From WTGU01 sp965200925 (GTDB lineage: Bacteria > Pseudomonadota > Alphaproteobacteria > UBA828), in NCBI GenBank assembly GCA_965200925.1, contig OZ241738.1:3410001-3474000 (forward strand): DNA of 64,000 nt. The letters are read 5' to 3'. Every line of letters begins with the position of its first letter. Positions within the stretch are counted from its first letter, which is position 1. Positions 43,283-50,865 of this stretch are shown one piece after another. A program made the position numbers and the translations under genes. Under the pieces are notes generated by a model that worked only from the letters and a program-made list of their open reading frames with translations, was not told the DNA's origin and did no database searches.

Positions 43283-44563
43283 ATGGGTGCGATAACGGAC
43301 ATTCGGGCGCGGGAGATCCTCGACAGCCGCGGCAACCCGACGGTGGAAGTCGACATCGCGCTGGAGACCGGTGCCGAGGGGCGCGCCGCCGTCCCCTCCG
43401 GCGCCTCCACCGGCCGCCACGAAGCGGTCGAGCGGCGCGACGGCGGGCGGCGGTTCGGCGGTCTGGGTGTGCGCGAGGCGGTGCGGGCGGTGAACGAGGA
43501 GATTTTTCCTGCGTTGCGCGGCATGGAATCCGCCGAGCAAGCCCGCCTCGATGCCGCGCTCGTCGCCCTCGACGGCACCGACAACAAGAGCCGCCTCGGT
43601 GCGAACGCGCTCCTGGGCGTGAGCCTCGCCGCCGCCCGGGCCTCGGCGGCCGAGATCGGCCAGCCCCTGTTCCGCTATGTCGGCGGCCTCGACGCCCGCA
43701 CGCTGCCCGTCCCCTTGATGAACGTCCTGAACGGCGGCGCCCATGCCGACAACGCCATCGACGTGCAGGAGTTCATGATCGTGCCGGTCGCCGCCGGGAG
43801 CATCGCCGAGGCGGTGCGCGTGGGTGCCGAGATTTTCCACTGCCTGGGGCACCGCCTCTCGGAGGCCGGGTTCTCGACCAGTGTCGGCGACGAGGGCGGC
43901 TTCGCGCCCGCGCTCGAAGGCACTGAGCAGGCGCTGGGTCACGTCGTGAAGGCCATCGAGGCGGCGGGCTACCGGCCCGGAGAGGACGTCCTGCTGGCGC
44001 TGGACGTGGCCGCCAGCGCGCTCTGGCGAGAGGGTACTTACCGGCTGGAGGGCGAGGGCCGGGTGTACGACGCCGGCCGGATGATCGCCTGGCTCGAAGA
44101 GCTCGCCGGCCGTTACCCGATCACCGTGATCGAGGACGGCCTCGCGGAAGACGATTGGGCCGGCTGGACGGCGCTCACGGCCGCGCTCGGGAAGCGCGTC
44201 CTTCTGGTCGGCGACGATCTCTTCGTCACCAGCGCCGCGCGTCTCGCCCGCGGCATCGCGGAAGGCGCGGCGAACGCCGTTCTCGTCAAGGCCAACCAGA
44301 TCGGCACCCTGACGGAGACTTTGGAAACGGTCGCGCTCGCCCGCCGCGCCGGTTTTGCCGCGATCGTCTCCCACCGCTCGGGCGAGACCGAGGACACCGT
44401 CATCGCCGACTTGGCGGTCGCGGCCGGCTGCGGTCTGATCAAGGCCGGCTCCCTTTCGCGCAGCGACCGCACCGCCAAGTACAACCGCCTCGTCCGCATC
44501 GAGGAGGCCCTGGAGGAGACGGCCCGCTACGCCGGCCACGCCGCGTTGCGCCTGACCCTTTGA
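43283..44563 (+). CDS. eno: Enolase
   Basis: Glycolytic 2-phosphoglycerate dehydratase, 426 residues. ITDIRAREILDSRGNPTVEV at the N-terminus, VPSGASTGRHEAVE, the substrate loop VGDEGGFAP, metal and catalytic residues in VIEDGLAEDDW, GDDLFVTSA, LVKANQIGTLTET (lysine) and SHRSGETEDT. The ATG at 43283 follows AAGGGAAGG. The frame is open further upstream but that part has no enolase features. A strong convergent terminator follows. Confidence 0.96.
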   Translation: MGAITDIRAREILDSRGNPTVEVDIALETGAEGRAAVPSGASTGRHEAVERRDGGRRFGGLGVREAVRAVNEEIFPALRGMESAEQARLDAALVALDGTDNKSRLGANALLGVSLAAARASAAEIGQPLFRYVGGLDARTLPVPLMNVLNGGAHADNAIDVQEFMIVPVAAGSIAEAVRVGAEIFHCLGHRLSEAGFSTSVGDEGGFAPALEGTEQALGHVVKAIEAAGYRPGEDVLLALDVAASALWREGTYRLEGEGRVYDAGRMIAWLEELAGRYPITVIEDGLAEDDWAGWTALTAALGKRVLLVGDDLFVTSAARLARGIAEGAANAVLVKANQIGTLTETLETVALARRAGFAAIVSHRSGETEDTVIADLAVAAGCGLIKAGSLSRSDRTAKYNRLVRIEEALEETARYAGHAALRLTL

Positions 44564-44572
44564 AATCGGTGT

Positions 44573-44608
44573 TTCCGGTGCGCGGGTCACGCGGCCCGCG
44601 CACCGGAA
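44573..44608. terminator. Bidirectional terminator between eno and mobA
   Basis: A perfect 14-bp stem (TTCCGGTGCGCGGG and CCCGCGCACCGGAA) with an eight-base loop lies between the convergent eno stop (44563) and mobA stop (44614). It is flanked by short A/T-rich stretches on both sides, so it can serve both strands. Confidence 0.85.
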
Positions 44609-44613
44609 GAATT

Positions 44614-45279
44614 TCAGGGGTGTGGAGGGGTGGCGGCGATCAGCCGCTCGGCCTCGGTCAGGTCTGCGACGCGGTTGGCGTTGAAGAACGGGTCCACCCG
44701 GCCGGTGGGGAAGGGGACTTCGACCAGGCGGTGGCGCGCGGTCCAGCGGTCGATGCGCCGCTCGCCCCGCACGGCCAGCGCCGCGCGCAGGTCCTCGCGG
44801 AGCGCCACCGGCCACAGCCCGAAGACGGGATGCGCCCGGCCCCCGGAGGCGGCGCAGGCGAGGTCGGCCCCGGCGCAGGCGCGGGCCGCCGCCAGCCGCC
44901 CGACCAGATCCTTGGGCAGGAACGGCGTGTCGGTCGCGAAGCTCGCGACCAGGGCGCATCCGGGCGCGTGCGCGGCCGCCCAGTCGAGCGCGGCCAGGAT
45001 GCCGGCGAGCGGTCCGGCATGGCCCGGCACGCCGTCAGGCACCACGGGCAGGCCGTGGGCTGCGAACCGCGCCGGATCCCCGTTCGCGTTGAGGATCAGC
45101 GGCCCCACCTGCGGTGCCACCCGCGCAATCACCCGGGCGAGCAGCGTCTTGCCGGCGAGGAGGCGCAGGCACTTGTCGCCGCCCCCCATGCGGCGGGCCA
45201 GGCCACCGGCCAGAAGGACGCCCGCGATGCCGGCGGGGGACACGCGCGGCGGGGTTACTTGTCGATGTCCCCCATGCAC
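44614..45279 (-). CDS. mobA: Molybdenum cofactor guanylyltransferase
   Basis: Adds GMP to molybdopterin to make the bis-MGD cofactor. 221 residues; IAGVLLAGGLARRMGGGDKC at the N-terminus is the GTP-binding loop, with ILNANGDPARF, VVPDGVPGHAGPLAGILAAL and FATDTPFLP following in order. The start is either the GTG at 45279, inside the end of gabD with GGAGG ten bases before it, or a GTG at 45243 closer to the conserved core. No mobB or moa genes are in the window. Confidence 0.9.
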   Translation of the reverse strand: MHGGHRQVTPPRVSPAGIAGVLLAGGLARRMGGGDKCLRLLAGKTLLARVIARVAPQVGPLILNANGDPARFAAHGLPVVPDGVPGHAGPLAGILAALDWAAAHAPGCALVASFATDTPFLPKDLVGRLAAARACAGADLACAASGGRAHPVFGLWPVALREDLRAALAVRGERRIDRWTARHRLVEVPFPTGRVDPFFNANRVADLTEAERLIAATPPHP

Positions 45280-46745
45280 ATGTACTTGACCTCCATGAAC
45301 TCATCGAGGCCGTAATGCGAGCCTTCGCGGCCGATGCCCGATTCCTTCATGCCGCCGAAGGGGGCCACTTCCGTCGAGATCAACCCCGTGTTGATGCCGA
45401 CGATGCCATATTCCAGGCGCTCGGCCACCCGCCAGATACGCCCGATGTCGCGGCTGTAGAAATAGGCCGCGAGGCCGAACTCCGTGTCGTTGGCCAGCTG
45501 CACGGCCTCGTCGTCGGTCTCGAAGCGGAAGAGCGGCGCGAGCGGGCCGAAGGTCTCCTCGCGGGCAACCTTCATCTGGGTGTTCACGTTCGCGATCACG
45601 GTGGGCTCGAAGAAGGTGCCGCCGAGCGGATGCCGCTTGCCGCCCTGAATCACCGTGGCGCCCTTGTCGACCGCGTCCCGGATGTGCTCCTCGACCTTCT
45701 CTACCGCAGCATTGTCGATCAGCGGGCCCTGCTGGGTCTCGCCTTCGAGGCCGGGGCCCACGACCAGCCGGGACGACGCGTCGGCGAGCCTCTCGGCGAA
45801 TGCGTCGTAAACGCCGCCTTGCACCAGGAAGCGGTTGGCGCAGACGCAGGTCTGCCCCGTGTTGCGGTATTTGGAGGCCATGGCGCCGTCCACGACGGAG
45901 TCCATGTCGGCGTCGTCGAAGACGATGAACGGCGCGTTGCCGCCGAGCTCCATCGACACCTTCTTGACCGTGTGCGCGCATTGCTCGAGCAGGATCTTGC
46001 CGACCTCGGTCGAGCCGGTGAACGAGAGCTTGCGCACCACGGGGTTGGCCGCGATCTCGCCGCCGACCGCGCGCGCCGGGCCGGTGATCACGTTGAAGAC
46101 CCCGGGCGGGAGGCCGGCGCGTTCGCCGAGTTCGCACAGCGCGAGCGCCGAATAGGGCGTCGCCGTCGCCGGGCGGGCGACCACCGTGCAGCCGGCGGCG
46201 AGCGCCGGGCCGGCCTTCCTGGCGATCATCGCGTTCGGGAAGTTCCACGGCGTGATCATGCCGACGACGCCGACCGGTTCCTTGACGACCACGATCCGCC
46301 GGTCGCCGAGCGGCTGCGGGATGACGTCGCCGTAGGCGCGCTTGCCCTCCTCGGCGAACCACTCGATGAAGGAGCCGCCATAGCCGATCTCACCCCGCGA
46401 TTCCGCCATCGGCTTGCCCTGCTCGGCGGTCATGACGATGGCGAGATCCTCCCGGTTGGCCATCATCAGGTCGTGCCATTTGCGCAGGATGGCGGCGCGC
46501 TCCTTGGCCGTCCTGGCGCGCCACGCGGGAAAGGCCCGGTGCGCGGCCTCGATGGCGGCGCGGGTCTCGGCGGCGGAGAACGCGGGCACGGTGCCGATCG
46601 TCCGGCCGTCCGCCGGGTTCGTCACGTCGATGGTCGCGCCGGATTTCGCGCCGAGCCAGCGCCCGTCGACGTAGCATTGCCGGCGGAAGAGCGTCGGGTC
46701 TTGCAGGAAGACGCCCTTCGCGATTTCGGCGGTCGCCGTGGCCAT
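45255..46745 (-). CDS. gabD: Succinate-semialdehyde dehydrogenase
   Basis: 496-residue aldehyde dehydrogenase of the GabD type, oxidising succinate semialdehyde. Conserved parts: PVGVVGMITPWNFPNAMIAR, FTGSTEVGKIL, catalytic Glu in SMELGGNAPFIVFDDAD and catalytic Cys in NTGQTCVCANRF, and APFGGMKESGIGREG near the end. ATG at 46745 follows GGGGAGAAGGAG. The 5' end of mobA overlaps its last 25 bases. Related semialdehydes are possible substrates. Confidence 0.92.
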   Translation of the reverse strand: MATATAEIAKGVFLQDPTLFRRQCYVDGRWLGAKSGATIDVTNPADGRTIGTVPAFSAAETRAAIEAAHRAFPAWRARTAKERAAILRKWHDLMMANREDLAIVMTAEQGKPMAESRGEIGYGGSFIEWFAEEGKRAYGDVIPQPLGDRRIVVVKEPVGVVGMITPWNFPNAMIARKAGPALAAGCTVVARPATATPYSALALCELGERAGLPPGVFNVITGPARAVGGEIAANPVVRKLSFTGSTEVGKILLEQCAHTVKKVSMELGGNAPFIVFDDADMDSVVDGAMASKYRNTGQTCVCANRFLVQGGVYDAFAERLADASSRLVVGPGLEGETQQGPLIDNAAVEKVEEHIRDAVDKGATVIQGGKRHPLGGTFFEPTVIANVNTQMKVAREETFGPLAPLFRFETDDEAVQLANDTEFGLAAYFYSRDIGRIWRVAERLEYGIVGINTGLISTEVAPFGGMKESGIGREGSHYGLDEFMEVKYMCMGDIDK

Positions 46746-46897
46746 GGCTCCTTCTCCCCCATCCTCCGCGGACGCCGCGAGTATCGCCGATGCCTCCGGG
46801 CCCGGCAAGCTGTGCTGGAAAAATGGCCTTGCGCGCCCACGACCGGGATGCGCCCACGACCGGGATAATGCTTGGGCGGCCGCGTTCCCGCCGCGCG

Positions 46898-47512
46898 CTA
46901 TCCGGCGATACCGATTTGCTCTTTCAGGAGTCTCGACACGAGGTCTTGCAACGGAGCCAAATCGATTTCCCCAGCGTCCCTCGACGCCGTTTCGTCTACC
47001 TGTTTGAGAGCCTTGACATATTCCCGCCTTTCCCGGCGGAGAAGCTCCGGCAGGATAACGTTGCCGCCCAGCCAGCCCTCGACCTTGACGCACAGTACGA
47101 AATAGCAGGCCGCTCGTGCGGTTCTGCCGTTCCCGTTGATGAACGGGTGAATGTGGTTCAGTCGCCAGAGAACGTAAGTGGCGAGCAAGACTGGGTCGGC
47201 CTTCTCCCATCGCCGGTTCACCACATTCACGAAGTCGTCCATCAAGGCGTCCACACGGTAATGCTCCGGTGGCCGATAGTCCCCCACTTGCACGGAGCAG
47301 GGGCGGTATTCTCCGACGTCCGTATGAAGGTAGGCGATGGCATGGTAATTGATGGCTTTGATCACCGTTTGCGAAAGAAAAGGCCGGTCGATGCTCAGAG
47401 CCGCGGTCACCAGAGATTGCAGGAAGCCGTAATGCCGTTCTCCGTTCGAGACGTGCAGCTCCCTGTATGCGGGATGGTCTTCGCTCCGTCCGGTCAGCTC
47501 GAAGAGAATCAC
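46898..47512 (-). CDS. Fic domain protein
   Basis: 204-residue single Fic domain, an AMP- or other NMP-transferase fold. The active motif H122-PFINGNGRTAR is complete apart from Asn in place of the usual acidic residue that holds magnesium; N variants occur in the family. The flap region RPCSVQVGDYRPPEHYRVDAL fits. Base use is lower in GC than gabD. Its start overlaps the stop of a 64-residue upstream gene by four bases, an arrangement typical of antitoxin-Fic pairs. Confidence 0.88.
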   Translation of the reverse strand: MILFELTGRSEDHPAYRELHVSNGERHYGFLQSLVTAALSIDRPFLSQTVIKAINYHAIAYLHTDVGEYRPCSVQVGDYRPPEHYRVDALMDDFVNVVNRRWEKADPVLLATYVLWRLNHIHPFINGNGRTARAACYFVLCVKVEGWLGGNVILPELLRRERREYVKALKQVDETASRDAGEIDLAPLQDLVSRLLKEQIGIAG

Positions 47513-47703
47513 GACCCGCGCGGTTTCCCCGCCATCCTGGCGAGCTGGGCCTCGACGGCCTCGCGGGTGATTTTGCTGTCAGCTCCCGAAGTTCCCATGA
47601 TAAAAGACACCTTCTGGTCATGCACCTCGTCGGCCGTCATCTCTCGCCCCGCCGCCTGCTTCAGCGCCTCGAGAAGAGCGTCATCCGTCCGGGTATCCCT
47701 CAT
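47509..47703 (-). CDS. Small protein coupled to Fic, possible antitoxin
   Basis: 64 residues: a helical first half (DDALLEALKQAAGREMTADE) then EVHDQKVSFIMGTSGADSKI and TREAVEAQLARMAGK. Many small genes preceding Fic have a similar QK-x-SF pattern. A canonical inhibitory helix S/T-x3-E-G/N is not evident, so an inhibitor role is inferred from position only. The ATGA overlap with the Fic gene indicates coupled translation. Confidence 0.65.
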   Translation of the reverse strand: MRDTRTDDALLEALKQAAGREMTADEVHDQKVSFIMGTSGADSKITREAVEAQLARMAGKPRGS

Positions 47704-47784
47704 GCCACCGCCTCCTTGCCCCGATTCGAGGCCCCATTAGACTGGCACAAGCTGGCGAATGCAACGAACGGAACGGCGGGCGGC

Positions 47785-48324
47785 ATGATCGATCGGCGGC
47801 GGATTTGCCTGGGGGCGACGGCGGCGGTGGCTGTCCTCGCGGCGGCGGGGAGCGGCGCGGCGGGCGTGCGCAAGGGTGTGCGCCGCGTGCCGATCCGCAA
47901 TCTGTGGACGGGGGAGGTCGGCGGCCCCGTCTACTGGCGGGACGGCGTCTACGACGATGCGGCGCTCGACGAATACAGCCATCTCATGCGTGACCGGCTG
48001 AACGGCGAGGTCGCCCCCATCTTCTACGGCGTCCTCGACCAGCTCTTCCGGCTGCACCAGGCGCTCGACACCGACGCGCCCGTCGGTCTCGTCTCGGGCT
48101 ACCGCTCGCCCCGGACCAACGCGATGCTGCGGGCCGGGAGCGAAGGCGTGGCGCGCAACTCCCTGCACACGCTCGGCATGGCGGCGGACGTCCGCTTCCC
48201 CGGAATCCCGTCGGAGGCCGCATGGCAGGCGGCGGTCGCGCTCGGCATGGGCGGTGCCGGCCTCTATCGCCGCTCCGATTTCGTCCACCTGGACGTAGGC
48301 CCCGTCCGCCGTTGGGGCGGTTGA
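47785..48324 (+). CDS. DUF882/YcbK-family murein peptidase
   Basis: 179-residue secreted protein with a signal sequence (RRRICLGATAAVAVLAAAGS, possibly Tat-like). The M15-type zinc-peptidase motifs are in order: LVSGYRSPRTNAMLRAG, NSLHTLGMAADVRFPG and SDFVHLDVGPVRRW, giving the expected His/Asp/His ligands. Acts on peptidoglycan cross-links, by analogy with MepK. Start ATG at 47785; the upstream open frame is not conserved. Confidence 0.88.
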   Translation: MIDRRRICLGATAAVAVLAAAGSGAAGVRKGVRRVPIRNLWTGEVGGPVYWRDGVYDDAALDEYSHLMRDRLNGEVAPIFYGVLDQLFRLHQALDTDAPVGLVSGYRSPRTNAMLRAGSEGVARNSLHTLGMAADVRFPGIPSEAAWQAAVALGMGGAGLYRRSDFVHLDVGPVRRWGG

Positions 48325-48331
48325 GCAGCGG

Positions 48332-48629
48332 TCAGGCGGCTCCCTGCTTCCGCCGCAGCGCCTCGATCATGGCGGCCGGGTCGTAGCGCGGCGCTCACAG
48401 CCCCATTCGGCGCGCGCGGCGCCGTCGTCCATCGAGTCGGCCAGGAATCGGCGATCGCCTTCGTAGGCGCGCCCATAGCCCGCGATAATCAGCCTGTCCG
48501 CGAGCGAGCGGCCGTCCACGGAAACGTCCGCCAGCACGCGCCCGCCGTCCTTGTCCCACGCGAGATTGCGGAATGTCACCGTGCGGCCGTCGGCAAGCAG
48601 CGTGTTCGAGGCCGGCGGGTAGGGTGAAT
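48332..48629 (-). pseudogene. C-terminal half of a split thermonuclease-like (SNase) gene
   Basis: Minus-strand frame reading SNTLLADGRTVTFRNLAWDK, then DGGRVLADVSVDGRSLADRL and AGYGRAYEGDRR: the second half of a staphylococcal-nuclease domain, including the arginine equivalent to SNase R87. There is no start of its own. Near 48395 the frame seems to shift, since a neighbouring frame continues YDPAAMIEALRRKQGAA to a TGA at 48332. The first half lies about 0.7 kb away at 49310-49684. Confidence 0.7.
48602..48619. repeat. Dispersed repeat copy within the split nuclease gene
   Basis: GTGTTCGAGGCCGGCGGG here is repeated with one change at 49187-49204, and as reverse complement with one or two changes at 50175-50201 and 52283-52307. 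In this copy the sequence is also coding (the PPASNT residues of the nuclease fragment) and lies at the edge of the inserted segment. Confidence 0.65.
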
Positions 48630-48777
48630 GCCCCGCCGGACCGGCCCGGCGCCTACGGGGCGCTATGGGGCGGCCGGGGGGCTATGCGCCGGCGGTGCGG
48701 CGCCGGGCTTCCTGGCGGCGCTATGGGCGGCCCGTGCGTGCGGCCCGCGCGGGCGCGCGTGAGGCCGGGCGCGCCTA

Positions 48778-49068
48778 TCACGCGCGGGCGGCCGTGCGTT
48801 CGATAAGGGCTTCGAGTGCGATGCGCGCGGCTTCGGCGGCTTCGGCGGATTCCCGGCGCTGGTCGGCAAGCGCTGCCATGGCTTCGGCATGGCGCCGTTC
48901 GTCGGCTTCGCGCTGTTGGTCAAGGATGCCGGCCCGGTCTTTGTTGGCGCGGATCATGGCACGGATACCGTGCCATATGCCCCAAGCGGCAACGGCGGCG
49001 GCAACGGCGGAAGCCGTGGCGGCAAGCGCGGAAATGCCGGAAATGGCGACGGCAACAACTTCGAGCAT
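48778..49068 (-). CDS. Small membrane protein with coiled coil, inside the split nuclease
   Basis: 96 residues. An alanine-rich hydrophobic span (ISALAATASAVAAAVAAWGI) is followed by WHGIRAMIRANKDRAGIL and a charged helix of coiled-coil character rich in Ala, Glu and Arg (READERRHAEAMAALADQRR). The ATG at 49068 has GGGGGG seven bases upstream. It is the only plausible gene in the 0.7 kb that separates the two nuclease halves. No family recognised. Confidence 0.55.
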   Translation of the reverse strand: MLEVVAVAISGISALAATASAVAAAVAAWGIWHGIRAMIRANKDRAGILDQQREADERRHAEAMAALADQRRESAEAAEAARIALEALIERTAARA

Positions 49069-49180
49069 GGCTGTAACCCCCCGTTCGGTCGGCGCAAGCG
49101 TGATGCGAGCGGCCGGCGCGTGTCAATGGGGAACCTTACAAGCACGCCGCACGGCTTGACGCGGCGGCCCGTAGGCGCCG

Positions 49181-49208
49181 GGCGCATGTTCGAGGCCGGC
49201 GGGGAGGC
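49181..49208. repeat. Dispersed repeat copy, right side of the inserted segment
   Basis: Contains ATGTTCGAGGCCGGCGGGG, matching 48602-48619 in direct orientation and 50175-50201 and 52283-52307 in inverted orientation. Confidence 0.6.
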
Positions 49209-49309
49209 TTCGAGGGGCGCGGGGGCGGCTTGACGCGGGCGGGTTTCTTCACAATACCATAAGCGGGGTGCGGGCGCCGCACGCCAACTATAGGATGGTG
49301 AAGAATGAC

Positions 49310-49684
49310 GGAAGACGCCATCGCCGTCGTGAACGCCGCGGCAGCCCGCCCCGCGCGCCGTTCCGCGTCGCACTTGGCGCGCCCGCCCTTTTCCGGCGTG
49401 TCCACGCCGCGCAACCGCACATGCAGCCCCGCGAGTTCGGGCGGGAAGTCAGCGCGCGCGTCTACCTTGATCGTGTCACCGTCTATCACCTTCACGATTG
49501 GCCAATGGTATTCGGGATAGACGGCAATCACTTCGGGATCGGGTTCAACAGGAAGAACGACAAGACCATTTTCGCCGCCCCACGCGGCCCCCGCCGCAAG
49601 TCCGGCGCCGACGATCGTCGCCGCGAGCGCCATCACGCGGACGGCCCGCCGGCGCCCGCGATCGCGCCCGGCCGGCGCCTTCAC
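49310..49684 (-). pseudogene. N-terminal half of a split secreted thermonuclease-like (SNase) gene
   Basis: From the GTG at 49684: a hydrophobic signal-like segment (VMALAATIVGAGLAAGAAWG), then the first half of an SNase domain with WPIVKVIDGDTIKVDA, the catalytic VRLRGVDTPEKGG (R35/E43 equivalents) and CDAERRAGRAAAAFTTA. After that the family resemblance stops and the frame runs on into PIVGVRRPHPAYG and proline/arginine-rich filler to 49136. R87 is encoded only in the distant fragment, so the enzyme is presumably dead. The GTG overlaps the stop of an upstream minus-strand frame (GTGA). Confidence 0.72.
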
Positions 49685-49989
49685 GCAATCGGCAAGCGTG
49701 CGCGCCGTCGTTCCGCCCCCCGCCCGCCGCGCCGCGCGTCAACGGCCGCCGGTGCGTCGGGATGAATAATCCGGTCGTCGGCGTTCATGTAGAGAGCAGC
49801 TTCGCAGGGGTCGCCGTCCCACCAACACCGCCGGCGCCCGCGAGAGTCGACGATCGGCCATGCGCGGCGCCCTTCCCGGCGGCCCCCGCCCGCCTTGAAG
49901 GGATAGTTCGCGCCCGGCGCCGGTCATTTTGCCCCCCGCCGTGCACCGCACCGGCGCCCGTCCAAGGCGCCGAATCCAATCGCCATCAT
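49681..49989 (-). pseudogene. Minus-strand frame with an in-frame TGA, coupled to the split nuclease
   Basis: An open stretch of 80 codons, ending in a TGA that overlaps the nuclease GTG, reads RRAWPIVDSRGRRRCWWDGD, then PCEAALYMNADDRIIHPDAP; its mixed composition looks coding, unlike the alternatives. No start codon follows the TGA at 49924-49926, whereas before it the same frame has tandem ATGs at 49989/49986 and 20 codons (MAIGFGALDGRRCGARRGAK). It is therefore either a gene killed by a nonsense change or a fragment. The function is unknown. Confidence 0.4.
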
Positions 49990-50536
49990 TGGCCAAGTCG
50001 AACCGGCCCGTCACTCCGATTGCCGACGTTGTTGAAGCCTAAACCCCCCTTACGGTCTCCCCCACGGCGCGGCGCCGCCGGCGCCAGGGGTCCCCAAAGC
50101 CGCTATCACCATGGCTTTCGGCGCCCATAGCCCGCCCGTGGACGCCGTTCCGGCCCCCCGGCCCCCCCCTTGGCCACCCGCCAGCCTCGAACACGCGCCC
50201 ACGGCCCCGGAATCGCCCCAGGAACGCCGTTCCGGCCGCACCGGCCGGCCGCGAGCCTCGAAGCTCGAAGCCGACGTGCACGGCTTCACACGCGCCCACG
50301 CCGCCGGCCGGCAACCGGCCCAACGTCGCGCCAAAACGCTTGACGCGACTCCCGCCCGCGCGGTAGCGTTAACGCACGGCTTCAGGAGTTATTTCGGGGT
50401 CGCGGTCATCGTCACCTGCACTGACGCTTGGCCACCGGAACGCGGCGCGCGGAACGCCAGTTTCCAGCGGAAGCCCGGGCCCACCGGCCGAGCTTTCGTG
50501 CGCCTAGGCTACCACGGCAGCCCCAGGGAACGCCAT
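49990..50536. other. Repeat-rich stretch with no supported gene
   Basis: Very GC-rich, low-complexity DNA. Apart from the repeats at 50121-50201 and a further ACGCCGTTCCGGCC copy at about 50224, frames in both directions are proline-, arginine- and glycine-rich and lack ribosome sites. I see no RNA gene here. Confidence 0.5.
50121..50201. repeat. About 80-bp direct repeat, copy 1
   Basis: Two conserved blocks in fixed order: 50121-50155 (GCGCCCATAGCCC.CCCGTG then ACGCCGTTCCGGCC) and 50175-50201 (CACCCGCCAGCCTCGAAC then CGCGCCCA). The same blocks with two substitutions and a slightly different spacer occur at 52231-52307. The two copies flank the zinc-ribbon and ankyrin genes. Confidence 0.8.
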
Positions 50537-50737
50537 ATGGCCTTGAAACCGTGCTCAGAGTGCCAAGCCGAAATTTCCGACCGTGCAAAGGAATGCCCCA
50601 AGTGCGGCCTCAAGAACCCGCACCAGCCCAAGTTCTTGCGAGCCATGCACGGTTTGGGCAACGCCCTAATCGGCTTAGGCGCCTTGGCTACCGTGCTAGG
50701 CATACTGGGGTTTTGCGCCTTGGGCATGGGGGGATAG
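50537..50737 (+). CDS. Zinc-ribbon single-span membrane microprotein
   Basis: 66 residues. A C-x2-C-x10-C-x2-C zinc ribbon (C6, C9, C20, C23; PCSECQAEISDRAKECPKCG) is followed by a short basic linker and one hydrophobic helix, ALIGLGALATVLGILGFCAL. The ATG has AGGGAA six bases upstream. Proteins with this layout are common as uncharacterised small membrane proteins in bacteria. It is the only plus-strand gene in the 48.3-53.8 kb island. Confidence 0.75.
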   Translation: MALKPCSECQAEISDRAKECPKCGLKNPHQPKFLRAMHGLGNALIGLGALATVLGILGFCALGMGG

Positions 50738-50865
50738 GTCCGCGCCAGGGAGCGCGGCCTTGCGCGCCCGCACCGGCCCCCGACGGCGCCGGCCGCGAGC
50801 CTCGAAGCCCGACGGCGCCCGCACCGGCCCACAGCGGCGCCCCTATGGCCACCATCCGCCCCGCC

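Noticed and set aside
45255..46745. Arg in place of Lys in the cofactor segment of GabD (VVARPATATP)
   Set aside because: From memory this substitution is frequent in alphaproteobacterial homologues, and both catalytic residues are present, so it is not evidence of altered function.
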